Source of the DNA: Sulfuriroseicoccus oceanibius
GTDB lineage: Bacteria > Verrucomicrobiota > Verrucomicrobiia > Verrucomicrobiales > SLCJ01
NCBI RefSeq assembly: GCF_010681825.2
Contig: NZ_CP066776.1
Span: 806,001-870,000 of the forward strand
Direction: 5' to 3'
Length of the DNA stretch: 64,000 bases
The position numbers and the translations under genes are program-made. Of this stretch, positions 43,287 through 52,278 are shown one piece after another (within the stretch, counting starts at the first letter, position 1; each line of letters begins with the position of its first letter). Under the pieces are notes generated by a model. The model was not told the origin of the DNA. It ran no database searches and was given only the letters and a program-made list of their open reading frames with translations.

Positions 43287-44459
43287 ATGAAAGTGTTGAT
43301 GGTTCATAACCTCTACCGAGTGAGGGGAGGGGAGGACGAATCGTTTGCGTGCGAGTCGAAGGGGCTAGAGGCGGCCGGGCACTCGGTAAGGCGGTTGGTG
43401 TTCGACAGTTCGAAGATGTCGTTTTTCGAACGAGCGCTGCTGCCATTGGTGCAGATTTGGTCGTTGAAAGGGTATCGTGAGGTGGCCCGGGCGGTTGAGG
43501 AGTTTCAGCCTGACGTGGTGCACTTTCAGAACACATTCCCGCTGGTATCGAGATCCGCGTATTTTGCGTGCCGCCGGGCCAAGGTTCCTGTGGTTCAGTC
43601 ATTGAGAAACTTTCGCTTCTTGTGTCCGGGAGACCGGGTCTTCTTTCCTGGGCAAGAGGTTGCGGGAGAGCGGAGCTACGGCTGTGGTAGCTTGCGCGCG
43701 AGTTACTACAAAGGTTCCGCTCTGGCGACTGGGTTCCTGAAGCTGGGCAATTGGCTGCACCGGAAGATGGGAACGGTTGAGATGGATGGGGTGACGTATG
43801 TGGCTCCCTCATCTTTTGTTAGATCTCAGTTTGTCGAGGGTGGGTGGAATCCAGATCGGATTCGAGTGAAGCCCAATGTGGTGCCCCCGTCTGGAGAAGG
43901 GCGTTTGAATAGGACACGATCCGGGGCGGTTTTTGTTGGTCGACTCTCTGAGGAGAAGGGACTTCGCGAACTTCTCAATGCCTGGGAGCATGTGGACAGC
44001 GATCAGCCACTCACCATCATAGGCGATGGGCCGCTGGTCGGTGAGGTGGAGGCGGCCGCTGAGCAGGATCGGAGGATTCGGTATCTCGGACGGTTGAAGC
44101 TGGAGGATGCGTTGCAACATGTCGCTGAAGCACGGGTTTTGGTTCAGCTGTCTAATTGTTGCGAGACTTTCGGGCGATCGATCGCCGAAGCGTTTTCAGT
44201 GGGCACACCTGTGATTGCCTCTGTTGGTGGGGCATTTGAAGAATTGGTGGATCGCTCTCGGGGCGGATTGCTTCCGCCTGAGCAGGATCACATGTGTGCT
44301 CGGGCGATTTCCCGTTTGTTGGACATGCCTGAGGCGGAGTGGGACAAGTTGTCAGATGGGGCGCGGGAGTTCTATCGATTGACACTGAGCCCGGATCTGG
44401 TTACCGAGCAGTTGGTGGATGTGTACCGGCGAGCGATAAACAACAAAAATGTACGATGA
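43287..44459 (+). CDS. Glycosyltransferase family 4 (GT-B)
   Basis: 390 residues from ATG 43287. MKVLMVHNLYRVRGGEDESFACESKGLEAAGHSV is a common GT4 N-terminus. Then VVHFQNTFPLVSRSAYFACRRAKVPVVQSLRNFRFLCPGD, VAPSSFVRSQFVEGGWNPDRIRVKPNVV, GAVFVGRLSEEKGLRELLNAWEHV, TIIGDGPLVGEVEAAAE, and the donor-site ETFGRSIAEAFSVGTPVIASVGGAFEELV (EX7E). Overlaps the next gene by ATGA, indicating translational coupling. Confidence 0.92.
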   Translation: MKVLMVHNLYRVRGGEDESFACESKGLEAAGHSVRRLVFDSSKMSFFERALLPLVQIWSLKGYREVARAVEEFQPDVVHFQNTFPLVSRSAYFACRRAKVPVVQSLRNFRFLCPGDRVFFPGQEVAGERSYGCGSLRASYYKGSALATGFLKLGNWLHRKMGTVEMDGVTYVAPSSFVRSQFVEGGWNPDRIRVKPNVVPPSGEGRLNRTRSGAVFVGRLSEEKGLRELLNAWEHVDSDQPLTIIGDGPLVGEVEAAAEQDRRIRYLGRLKLEDALQHVAEARVLVQLSNCCETFGRSIAEAFSVGTPVIASVGGAFEELVDRSRGGLLPPEQDHMCARAISRLLDMPEAEWDKLSDGAREFYRLTLSPDLVTEQLVDVYRRAINNKNVR

Positions 44460-46048
44460 ATAAAGGGTTGATGCAGATACTCGTCGCAGGCGGTGCGCTG
44501 TTTGTTGCCGTGTTGTTGATGATGGGGGCGGTCGAGTCCTCTACCAGTGCGGTGGCTTACGTTGTGAAGTACTTGGGGGCGGGACTGGCTGTCCTTGCAA
44601 TGTTGAAGCCGCGTTGGGGGCTGTTCATTGTGGCGGGGGAGGCGTTCACCGTGGACTTCTTGAAAAAGGTGGCGGTTTACTACGGGAGCCCCTCGATGAT
44701 GACGATTATCGAGGTGATGGTGGTGGTGATGTTGGCGCTGGTTGGCGCGATTTTGGGGACTTTGCTGGGAGCTGTGCGCAGTAAAGAGCTTGTGATCGGC
44801 AAGCAGGGCTGGATGTTTTTGCTAGGAGGCTTGGTGATAGCCGGGCTGGCCGTTGTGTCGGATATGATGCTGGGAGAAGGTATGATGGCCGCGGTGCAAA
44901 GGGGCTTTAACCTTGGAGCTTACGTGGCTGTGGGGATGGTGATGCTGGTCTTTTTCCGTGGTAAGGATGATATCGAGAAGTTCCTCAACTGGTGCCTGAT
45001 GTTTGTGGTGGCATCGTGCCTGTTGGCGATGAAGCAGACCTTTTTCGACTTTAGCGAGATGGTCTACTTTTACATGAAGACCGGTCTGTCTCCGGTGGCC
45101 TCGCAACAGTTCTACAACGAGTTGATGATCGGGCGGGATCCGCGGGCGTTTGGCTTGGCATCGGGTGTTCAGAACTTCAATGCGGTGGCCGCGCTGGTGC
45201 CATACTGTATTTACCGATTGGTCTACAATCCTGCGGCCATGCGGATTGTGTGGGGGGCAGCCTTGGTTGTGATTGTTGGAGCGCTGTTTGTGGCTCGAAT
45301 CAAGACCGGCTTCGCCGTGGCGTTGTTGTGTCCATTGGGGATGTTGTTATTCCGGTCCCGGGCGGCGATCCTTTCGTTCTATGCGGTTGGCACGGTGTTG
45401 TTCCTTTTCCTTGTGATGAATGCCCAGCATTTAAGGGACAACATTGCGGTCTATGACAACGCGTTCCGTGGATTCTTCGGGCTCGACGCGACGTACTCGA
45501 TTCAAACCTTCGAAGCGCGTTTGCATGGTTTCATTTATCTGACCAAGCCCGAGTCTTGGAGTCTCTTCGGGCTTACGAACTTCGAGAACACAGAGTTGGG
45601 CGAAACCTCACACGATATTATTTCCAGCGTGCTGGGGCGCTTTGGTGTTGTTGGGTTGCTCGGGTTGTTGGGAGCCTGTGTCGTGGCAGCCTTTTTCCTG
45701 CATCGGGCGTATTTCCGGATTCAGACACGCACCGAGCGCGGGTTCTATCTGGCGTTGATGACGTATTTTGTGCTGGGGATTATTTCCAACGTGGTGGGGG
45801 GAAGTAACCTGCACTCTTGTCCGGTGAACCTGGTGGTGTGGAGTTTTGCCGGGGGGATGGCGGTTCTTTACCGTGACTACGGCTGGAAGAAGAATTCGCC
45901 GCCGCCGGCCATGTATGGCTACGAGGAGGAGATGGATCAGTTCTATGCCGAGTGGGCGGAGGCGGAAGGATATGTGGAATATGATGATGGGGAGGAGTCT
46001 CCAGAGGAGGCATTTCCACAACCCGTCGGCTCGTTCGGCCGGGGGTAG
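44456..46048 (+). CDS. O-antigen polymerase/ligase-like multi-pass membrane protein
   Basis: 530 residues from ATG 44456 (ATGA overlap with the GT4 stop). Around 12 hydrophobic helices; periplasmic loop with RDPRAFGLASGVQNFNAVAALVPY, and a late segment ETSHDIISSVLGRFGVVGLLGLLGACVVAAF which resembles the HNxxL...G-G region of Wzy/WaaL proteins. The cytosolic C-terminal tail is acidic (YGYEEEMDQFYAEWAEAEGYVEYDDGEESPEEAF). Probably the polymerase for the repeat unit; the second family member at 52279 may be the ligase. Assignment by topology and motif only. Confidence 0.72.
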   Translation: MNKGLMQILVAGGALFVAVLLMMGAVESSTSAVAYVVKYLGAGLAVLAMLKPRWGLFIVAGEAFTVDFLKKVAVYYGSPSMMTIIEVMVVVMLALVGAILGTLLGAVRSKELVIGKQGWMFLLGGLVIAGLAVVSDMMLGEGMMAAVQRGFNLGAYVAVGMVMLVFFRGKDDIEKFLNWCLMFVVASCLLAMKQTFFDFSEMVYFYMKTGLSPVASQQFYNELMIGRDPRAFGLASGVQNFNAVAALVPYCIYRLVYNPAAMRIVWGAALVVIVGALFVARIKTGFAVALLCPLGMLLFRSRAAILSFYAVGTVLFLFLVMNAQHLRDNIAVYDNAFRGFFGLDATYSIQTFEARLHGFIYLTKPESWSLFGLTNFENTELGETSHDIISSVLGRFGVVGLLGLLGACVVAAFFLHRAYFRIQTRTERGFYLALMTYFVLGIISNVVGGSNLHSCPVNLVVWSFAGGMAVLYRDYGWKKNSPPPAMYGYEEEMDQFYAEWAEAEGYVEYDDGEESPEEAFPQPVGSFGRG

Positions 46049-46169
46049 TTCCGGATGGACCGATCATTAGTAATAATGAGCGATCTGTGGACGAATTAGC
46101 TTGCCTGATCCGTGTGGGCTTCGCATTGGATGTGTGGCCTGTGGAATTTTGTAGGTCTGTTTTTGTGAA

Positions 46170-47198
46170 ATGATGATGACTTCTTCTGACTCGAATCGAA
46201 AAGTTGCCTGGGGTCCGGTGGCGATTGTGCTGGCCTGTTTGGTGGTGATGTTTGGCTTTCAGGGGTATGCGACGGGCTACATGTTCGAGCGCGATACGCT
46301 GGCGTCTTTGATGGCGCATGGCTATCAGGTGGATGGCGCTGAGTGGGGGTTCGGGTGGTTTGTTCTGCCTGCGATTGCGGTGTTGCTGTGGCTTACGCGT
46401 GATCGTTACAAGGACCTGGCGATCGAGCCATCGCCGAAGATAGGAGCGGCGTTGTTGGTGCTCGGGTTTTTCCTCTACTTCGGTGGGTACAAAGCGAACC
46501 AGCAGTACTTCGGCTATGCGGCGGGCCAAGTGATTGCCGCTGGGTGTATTTTCTGGTTCCTGGGCAAGCGCTGGTTTTTCCAAGCGTTTTGGCTTTGGTG
46601 TTTGCTCGGGATGCTGTGGCCTCTTCGCTTCCTGATCGAGCCGGTGAGCTTCCCGTTGCAGTTGGTGATGGTGAAGATTTCGGCCGGGGCGTTTAACTTG
46701 CTGGGCGATCCGGCGGTGGCCAACGGTACGGCCATCACGACGACCAAGATTGACCCGATCACGGGCGAGACGATCCGCCTCAATGTGGCGGCGGCGTGTA
46801 GTGGTCTGCGCTCGCTTTTCGCGCTGACAATGATCGGACTGATCTTCAGCTATGTGGTGCTGAAGAAGAACTGGCAGCGTGTTGTGTTCATGTGCATGGT
46901 GCCGGTTTTCACAATCGCGGGCAACTTTGTGCGGATGATGATGCTGTACTTCGGTGCGGCGGCGAAGGGGAGCGAATGGGCGATTGGCCAGGGAGAGAAG
47001 GATCCGTCGAAGTTCCACATTTACGCAGGTTTGGCGGTGTTTGTGGTGGCGCTGCTTTGCATGATCTCGGTGGGCGACTTGCTCAACCGTGGCGGCAAGA
47101 TGTTCAAGCGCCGCAAGACGGTGGTGCGGAGCGTGAAGCGGGGGCAATCGGCAACGACTCCGGTGCCCGCGGAAGGAAATGATGAGGCGTCGAAGTAG
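46170..47198 (+). CDS. Exosortase (exosortase/archaeosortase family)
   Basis: 342 residues, about 8-10 membrane helices. The transpeptidase-like triad of the family is in place: Cys210 in NVAAACSGLRSLFALTM, Arg255 in GNFVRMMMLYF and His283 in KFHIYAGLAVF. Exosortases recognise C-terminal PEP-CTERM-type signals and process the protein in the inner membrane, usually alongside exopolysaccharide genes, as here. EpsI follows after 35 bp. Three consecutive ATG codons at 46170 make the exact start uncertain by two residues. Confidence 0.92.
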   Translation: MMMTSSDSNRKVAWGPVAIVLACLVVMFGFQGYATGYMFERDTLASLMAHGYQVDGAEWGFGWFVLPAIAVLLWLTRDRYKDLAIEPSPKIGAALLVLGFFLYFGGYKANQQYFGYAAGQVIAAGCIFWFLGKRWFFQAFWLWCLLGMLWPLRFLIEPVSFPLQLVMVKISAGAFNLLGDPAVANGTAITTTKIDPITGETIRLNVAAACSGLRSLFALTMIGLIFSYVVLKKNWQRVVFMCMVPVFTIAGNFVRMMMLYFGAAAKGSEWAIGQGEKDPSKFHIYAGLAVFVVALLCMISVGDLLNRGGKMFKRRKTVVRSVKRGQSATTPVPAEGNDEASK

Positions 47199-47233
47199 CC
47201 CCGGGGTGTGAGATTGAACCAAAGGACGAGAGC

Positions 47234-47950
47234 ATGAAGAGTTTGAAGTTTCGATTGGCGTTTTTTGTCGGGCTTGTGGGCGTGACGTTGGGGCTTTGCC
47301 AGATGTTTCCGAACGCGGCATTGGACCCGGCGGCGGGGGTGGTGATGAAGTTGCCTGATGTGATCCCGGGCTTCACCAGTCGCGAGGTGGAGATGAGCGA
47401 CGAGGAGAAGTACTGGCTGCCTCCGGAGACCAGCAGTGTGAAGCGCGTGTACACACCGATTCATGGGGAAACCGCGGATGAGTTGGCATTCGGAGGAATC
47501 ACCGCGTCGATCATTCTCAGTGGTGGTGACCGGCGTAGTCTCCACCGTCCTGAGGTCTGCATGACCGGACAGGGGTGGACGATCGAGAAACGTGAGGTGG
47601 TCAGCTTGGAAACCGAAGGCGGTCCGCTCGACGTGATGGACCTTTATTTGAAGCGCAAGATGACCGATCCGGACGGAACGGAGTGGGTGCTTTATGCCAA
47701 CTACATCTATTGGTGGGTCGGGAAGGAAGTGTCGACGCCGCACAGCTGGCAGCGCATCCTGACAACCTCGCTGAACAACATGTTCTTCAACATCAATGAC
47801 CGCTGGGCCTATCCGAGCGTGATGGTGTATACGGCGAAGGATGCTGGCTCCGTGGGGCGTGTGGTCGCTCGTGATCGCGCGTTGAAGTACATCCAGCGAT
47901 ATGCGCCGACCTTCCAAAAGTCACTCGGTGCGAAAGGCGGCGACGAGTAA
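47234..47950 (+). CDS. EpsI-family exosortase-associated protein
   Basis: 238 residues with an N-terminal signal anchor (FRLAFFVGLVGVTLGLCQMF) and an AAGGA Shine-Dalgarno sequence. The EpsI domain signature is HRPEVCMTGQGW (His104 to Trp115), where His and Cys are conserved. ELAFGGITASIILSGGDRRSL precedes it and VLYANYIYWWVGKEVSTPHSWQRI follows. EpsI is often fused to or next to exosortase; its activity is not established. Its stop overlaps the next start (TAATG). Confidence 0.9.
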   Translation: MKSLKFRLAFFVGLVGVTLGLCQMFPNAALDPAAGVVMKLPDVIPGFTSREVEMSDEEKYWLPPETSSVKRVYTPIHGETADELAFGGITASIILSGGDRRSLHRPEVCMTGQGWTIEKREVVSLETEGGPLDVMDLYLKRKMTDPDGTEWVLYANYIYWWVGKEVSTPHSWQRILTTSLNNMFFNINDRWAYPSVMVYTAKDAGSVGRVVARDRALKYIQRYAPTFQKSLGAKGGDE

Positions 47951-48909
47951 TGGAGAGTGGCCGCCAGAGCAGTGCGCATCTGAGCATGAGTAAACAGGGG
48001 CACGGATCTGAATCGGTGGCGACTCAGCCTCTGGCGCTCGTGCGGGCGATGCGTCCGCATCACTGGGTGAAGAATGCCTTTTGCGCGGCGGCGATTGTTT
48101 TCAGCGGCAACCTGACTAAGCTCGATCTCTGGTGGGATCTGCTGGTTCTGGTTGTCGCTTTTTGTTTCGCCTCTAGTGCGGGTTATCTGATCAATGACGT
48201 GGTCAACCGTCATGAGGATCGGGAACATCCCCGCAAGCGGATGCGGCCGGTGGCGTCGGGACGGGTGAGCGTGCTAGCTGCGTGCCTGGCGGCGGCAGGG
48301 CTTGCGATGGTGGCGGTGAGCGGCGCCGGGCTTTGGTTTGCAGAGTCTGGGAGCGACGGCCAGCGTGCGGTGGCCTGTGTGGCTGGCTATCTTGGGTTGT
48401 CGTTGGTGTACTCTTTGGTTTTCCGGCGGGTGCCTGTGCTTGATGTGTTGGTGTTGGCGATTGGATTTGTACTGCGTGTGATGGCGGGGGCGTATGCGAT
48501 TGGTGTGGCTCCGAGCGGTTGGTTGATTGGGGTGACTTATGCTTTGGCTGTTCTATTGGGGCTTGGAAAACGGCGTGGTGAACTGTCTGTGCTCGAGCGT
48601 AGCGGGGGCGATTTGGGGAGCACTCGGCATGCACTGATGCGTTATGTCTCTCCATTGGAGAAGGGTGCGGTCGAGCTGGCTGCTGTGGTGGTGGCTGCGG
48701 TGTATGCGATGTACTGTGTGCACCACCCCCAGGCGCCTTGGTTCTTAATTACGGTGGCGCCTGTATTTCTTGGTCTTTGGGACTATGTGCGGCGGACTCG
48801 GCGTTCGGTAGAAGTCGAGGTTCCAGAGGCTTTGATGTTCAAGTTCGGGATGCTGCCGATTTGTTTGTTGGTTTGGGGTGCGTTGGTAATTTGGTTTTCG
48901 TTGGTATGA
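47950..48909 (+). CDS. UbiA-family polyprenyl-phosphate phosphoribosyltransferase-like protein
   Basis: 319 residues, about nine helices. ALVRAMRPHHWVKNAFCAAAIVF and YLINDVVNRHEDREHPRKRMRPVASGRVS match the first Asp-rich region of decaprenyl-phosphate phosphoribosyltransferases (mycobacterial Rv3806c type, HP-x-KR-x-RP-x-A-x-G). SLVYSLVFRRVPVLDVLVLAIGFVLRVMAGA is the second region, and LLGLGKRRGELSVLER is also typical. The NDxxD motif reads NDVVN, losing one Asp. It would attach phosphoribose from PRPP to a polyprenyl phosphate. Starts within the previous stop; ends in an ATGA overlap with the GT-C-like gene. DprE1/DprE2-type epimerase genes are not in the window. Confidence 0.82.
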   Translation: MESGRQSSAHLSMSKQGHGSESVATQPLALVRAMRPHHWVKNAFCAAAIVFSGNLTKLDLWWDLLVLVVAFCFASSAGYLINDVVNRHEDREHPRKRMRPVASGRVSVLAACLAAAGLAMVAVSGAGLWFAESGSDGQRAVACVAGYLGLSLVYSLVFRRVPVLDVLVLAIGFVLRVMAGAYAIGVAPSGWLIGVTYALAVLLGLGKRRGELSVLERSGGDLGSTRHALMRYVSPLEKGAVELAAVVVAAVYAMYCVHHPQAPWFLITVAPVFLGLWDYVRRTRRSVEVEVPEALMFKFGMLPICLLVWGALVIWFSLV

Positions 48910-50705
48910 AGCATCGGGGGAAATGGATTGCGGTTCTTTTGGTCGCGGGCTTTTTGGCGTCCGTGTTGCTGGCTCTCGGGCCGGTCATGCGTGAGAGCGA
49001 TCAGGCATCGTTGGTCGATGGTGGCTTGCAAATTGCCCGCGACGGTGACTGGCTGGGTGAGAGTTATTACAACTACTCGCGCCAATATGTGAGTTACTGG
49101 GTGGTGGCGTTGGGGCTCTTGCCGCAGCTTGACGCGGGGATCGATGCGCTGGTCGAATCCGGCAACCGGAGCGCTGCTGCGGTGTTGGCATTTGGGCTCG
49201 CTGTGATGGCATCGCGGCGCAGGCGCTGGAGTCCGGTTGAGTTGATTGTTCTCGGGCTGGCGTTGTTTTGTCCGGTGTGGTGGTTCAGCGCTCCGTTGCT
49301 GGCCTCGAATGGAATTGCGGCGGGGTTTGTGTTGTTGCTGGCGGTGGTTCTTGCCACCAGGCGCTCAGGGGGGCGATCCGCGGCGGCGGCAGTGTTGACT
49401 TTTCTGGCGGTAGGGGCGCGATCGGACGTCGCCTTGATCCTGCCGATGATCGTACTGCTGGCGGCTCCGGTAGCGCGGGTGCCGCGGTTGATGCGCGATG
49501 GCACGACGTGGGCCATGGCGGGCTCGGCTGTGCTGGCTCTCGTGGTCGGGCGCCTTATCACCGAGAGCCCGACAGGAATGCCGTCGACGTTTTTCGATGT
49601 GCGTTTGTTCGGGGCGTATGTGGTGTTTGGTCTCAACGGTCTGACCTTGGCGTGGGCGGTCTTTTTCTTGCTTGTGGTTGGTCGGGCATGGTGTGGGCGT
49701 TCGTTATGGTGGGCTGGTGTGGCTGTGGCGGTCTTGTTGCCGTGGCTTTTCTACGCTCCGTTATTGTACTCACCGCGGCACTTGGTTGTGGTGGTGGCTG
49801 GTGTTCTGACGACCTTGGTGCTGCCGCGAGGGCGCAATGTGTGGTCACAGGTGGCGCGGGTCTGGTGGGCGCGATGGGGCGTGGCGTGCGGTGTGGCCGC
49901 GAGTCTCATGTTGTCGCTAGTTGGCTTGCGGATGAACTCAATGAAGGACATCGCGCCGGTGGTCGGCGAGTCCACGTGGTATCCCACCGCGGATGGTCTA
50001 TGGCCCATGGGGGCGAATATTCCGTTCTTTGTGAGACTGGCGCAGGCCGATGAGCGGCCGCTCGATCACAACCAGTTGGTTTGGAATGCGTGGCGTCAGG
50101 TGGAGCAGGTGCCCGCCGATGGGCCGGTAGCGGTTTTCTCCTCGGGTCTGACTACGTACGGTGAGCTGCGGCTGCGTGCGTTGGGTGTCGATGCAGCTCG
50201 CGCCGATGAATTGACGGAGGGCGTCGTGTTCGACAGTCGGTCGTTTTTGCGGCGCAAAGTGGACCGCAACCAGATGACTGGGGCCACCGTGGCACCTCAT
50301 GAGAAGATCGGCGCGGACCAGCTCGCCGCGATGAGCCTTGTCGGATGTTCGTTTGGTGCCGAGGTTTACTGGTGGGGGGCGGAGAATGGCGGCGCGAGCA
50401 AAGCGCTCGAAGTGCGCCAATTGTTGGCCTCACTGACGACAAATGACAGGATGACGCTGGGGCGGGCGGGGGATGCTTGGCAGGAATTGGCCCATGCCGG
50501 CCGGTTCGAGTGGGTGGTAATGGTACCGGGATGGTACGGGCATCTGGAGGTGCACGGGGCGCGGCGGCTGCGTTGGCGAGGTGGCGACTGGTCGGTAATT
50601 CAGGCTGAGGGCGAGGCTGGGTGGATTGATGGATTACGGCACAACCTGCCCGAGGATGCCTGGGTTGCGAGATCGACAATGGTGGTTGCATTCCAGCTGC
50701 AATGA
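48906..50705 (+). CDS. GT-C-like multi-pass membrane protein, putative polyprenyl-sugar-dependent transferase
   Basis: 599 residues from ATG 48906. Helix 1 (about 7-28), then a loop with MRESDQASLVDGGLQIARDGDWLGESYYNYSRQYVSYW, similar in place and acidic content to the first periplasmic loop of ArnT/PMT-type GT-C enzymes. About nine further helices to residue 360 and a soluble periplasmic C-terminal domain (about 365-599). Direct coupling to the UbiA-like gene suggests it uses the polyprenyl-phospho-pentose made there. Substrate and family remain inferences. Confidence 0.68.
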   Translation: MKHRGKWIAVLLVAGFLASVLLALGPVMRESDQASLVDGGLQIARDGDWLGESYYNYSRQYVSYWVVALGLLPQLDAGIDALVESGNRSAAAVLAFGLAVMASRRRRWSPVELIVLGLALFCPVWWFSAPLLASNGIAAGFVLLLAVVLATRRSGGRSAAAAVLTFLAVGARSDVALILPMIVLLAAPVARVPRLMRDGTTWAMAGSAVLALVVGRLITESPTGMPSTFFDVRLFGAYVVFGLNGLTLAWAVFFLLVVGRAWCGRSLWWAGVAVAVLLPWLFYAPLLYSPRHLVVVVAGVLTTLVLPRGRNVWSQVARVWWARWGVACGVAASLMLSLVGLRMNSMKDIAPVVGESTWYPTADGLWPMGANIPFFVRLAQADERPLDHNQLVWNAWRQVEQVPADGPVAVFSSGLTTYGELRLRALGVDAARADELTEGVVFDSRSFLRRKVDRNQMTGATVAPHEKIGADQLAAMSLVGCSFGAEVYWWGAENGGASKALEVRQLLASLTTNDRMTLGRAGDAWQELAHAGRFEWVVMVPGWYGHLEVHGARRLRWRGGDWSVIQAEGEAGWIDGLRHNLPEDAWVARSTMVVAFQLQ

Positions 50706-50835
50706 TTCATTGATGAACAATGCTGCCTGCAGAGTCAGTGTGTTAGGAGAATTTTGGGCTCGACTGTGTCCCCTGAAATTCTGCTAATTCACCGGCACGA
50801 AGGCCGCACCGCCCCCAAACGCGGGTACACTTGCT

Positions 50836-52248
50836 ATGAACAAAAACGCGATATCAACTCAGGCTTTGCAGTTGATCGACGCCGCACTGGTGTTGCTGGC
50901 GGCGTTTTTGTCCGAAAAGATCTGGCAGCACTCGTGGGAGTGGCTGGATAGCTTTGAGCGGATTGTCATCGAGCGGAAGTCGTCCGACGGGTTCACCCAG
51001 TTGGGTAACAATGTGTGGGTTGTGGCGGTATTCATTCCGCTGGTGCTGGAGATGTTCGGGTTCTACAAGCAGCGTTACAAGCGCAGCTTGCGGCGCGCGG
51101 TGGTGCCGATCTTCGAGACTTTCATGGTGATCTTTTTCCTGCTGGGAGTGATCACGATGTTCTTCAAACTGGATTTGCCGCACCGTCCGACTCTGGTGAT
51201 GGTGCCGAGCATATTCACTGTGCTGGTGTTGTTGAGGGAGTGGGGATTGCAGGCTTATTACCGGCATGTGGCGACTCACGACGAGGCGAAGATCCAAGTG
51301 ATTTTGGCGGGTGCTCCGGGGGCGATCGAGGAATGGGAGGCTAGCCTCAAGAGAGCAGACCGTGACCGCATGCACGTAGTCCAACGTTTCAACCTGCGCG
51401 ATCACGACGAACTTGAGCTCGACTCTATGTTGGCGAGCCATCCTGCCGAGCGAGTGGTATTCCTGGTGCGTGACATTGCCTTCGACAAAGTGACCAAGGC
51501 TGTGGAGACCGCTGAGCTCCAAGGGGTGGAAGCTTGGATTGCGGCTGACTTCGTACGGGCCCGCATTGCCAAGCCGACCTTCGACCTTTTCAATGGGCAG
51601 TCGATGTTGGTTTTGCGCTCCACGCCTTCGTTGTCGTGGGCGCTGTTAGCAAAAGACTTCTTCGACCGGATCTCGGCGGCTGTGTTGCTGGTGATGAGTT
51701 CACCGATTTGGTTGATCGCCGCTGCAGGGATCATGATTTCCAATCCGGGGCCGGTGTTCTTCCGTCAGCGCCGAGCCGGACGCTACGGCAAGCCATTCGG
51801 GATGTGGAAATTCCGCACTATGTATCAAGACGCCGAGGCACGATTGGCCGAGGTGAAAGAGAAAGCGGGCAACGAAATGGACGGTCCGGTTTTCAAGCTG
51901 GAGAAGGATCCGCGTGTGTTCAAGTTCGGTGAGATTTTGCGACGCACGAGCATTGATGAACTGCCACAGCTCATCAATGTGCTCAAAGGCGAGATGAGCA
52001 TGGTTGGTCCGCGCCCTTTGCCTATTTACGAAGTCGCCGCGTTTGAGCGCTCGGCCCACCGGCGGAGGCTTAGCGTGAAGCCAGGCATCACGTGCACCTG
52101 GCAGGCTGGGGGGCGGAACAAAATCACCAGCTTCGAAGAGTGGGTGCAGATGGATTTGGAATATATCGACAACTGGTCGCTGTGGGAGGACTTCAAGATT
52201 GTCCTCATGACCGTGCCTGCCGTGTTGTTTGGCAAGGGGGCGAAGTGA
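50836..52248 (+). CDS. Polyprenyl glycosylphosphotransferase (WbaP/WcaJ type)
   Basis: 470 residues. Four N-terminal helices within the first 150 residues, a central Rossmann-like CoA_binding_3-type domain (about 145-255; IQVILAGAPGAIEEWEASLKR), then the Bac_transf domain (about 270-470): FFDRISAAVLLVMSSPIWLIAAAGI (reentrant helix), GPVFFRQRRAGRYGKPFGMWKFRTMYQDAE, LRRTSIDELPQLINVLKGEMSMVGPRPLP and VKPGITCTWQAGGRNK. It starts synthesis by moving a sugar-1-phosphate onto undecaprenyl phosphate. Located near the end of the cluster rather than the beginning. Confidence 0.94.
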   Translation: MNKNAISTQALQLIDAALVLLAAFLSEKIWQHSWEWLDSFERIVIERKSSDGFTQLGNNVWVVAVFIPLVLEMFGFYKQRYKRSLRRAVVPIFETFMVIFFLLGVITMFFKLDLPHRPTLVMVPSIFTVLVLLREWGLQAYYRHVATHDEAKIQVILAGAPGAIEEWEASLKRADRDRMHVVQRFNLRDHDELELDSMLASHPAERVVFLVRDIAFDKVTKAVETAELQGVEAWIAADFVRARIAKPTFDLFNGQSMLVLRSTPSLSWALLAKDFFDRISAAVLLVMSSPIWLIAAAGIMISNPGPVFFRQRRAGRYGKPFGMWKFRTMYQDAEARLAEVKEKAGNEMDGPVFKLEKDPRVFKFGEILRRTSIDELPQLINVLKGEMSMVGPRPLPIYEVAAFERSAHRRRLSVKPGITCTWQAGGRNKITSFEEWVQMDLEYIDNWSLWEDFKIVLMTVPAVLFGKGAK

Positions 52249-52278
52249 CGTCTTCTGTGTTTCGATTGAGTTAGTTGA

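Noticed and set aside
46049-46169. Possible separate regulatory RNA before the exosortase gene
   Set aside because: No stable hairpin, terminator or conserved motif was visible in the 121-bp gap.
45780-47321. 513-codon minus-strand frame across the polymerase, exosortase and EpsI genes
   Set aside because: Spans three well-supported plus-strand genes; composition is His/Arg/Pro-rich noise.
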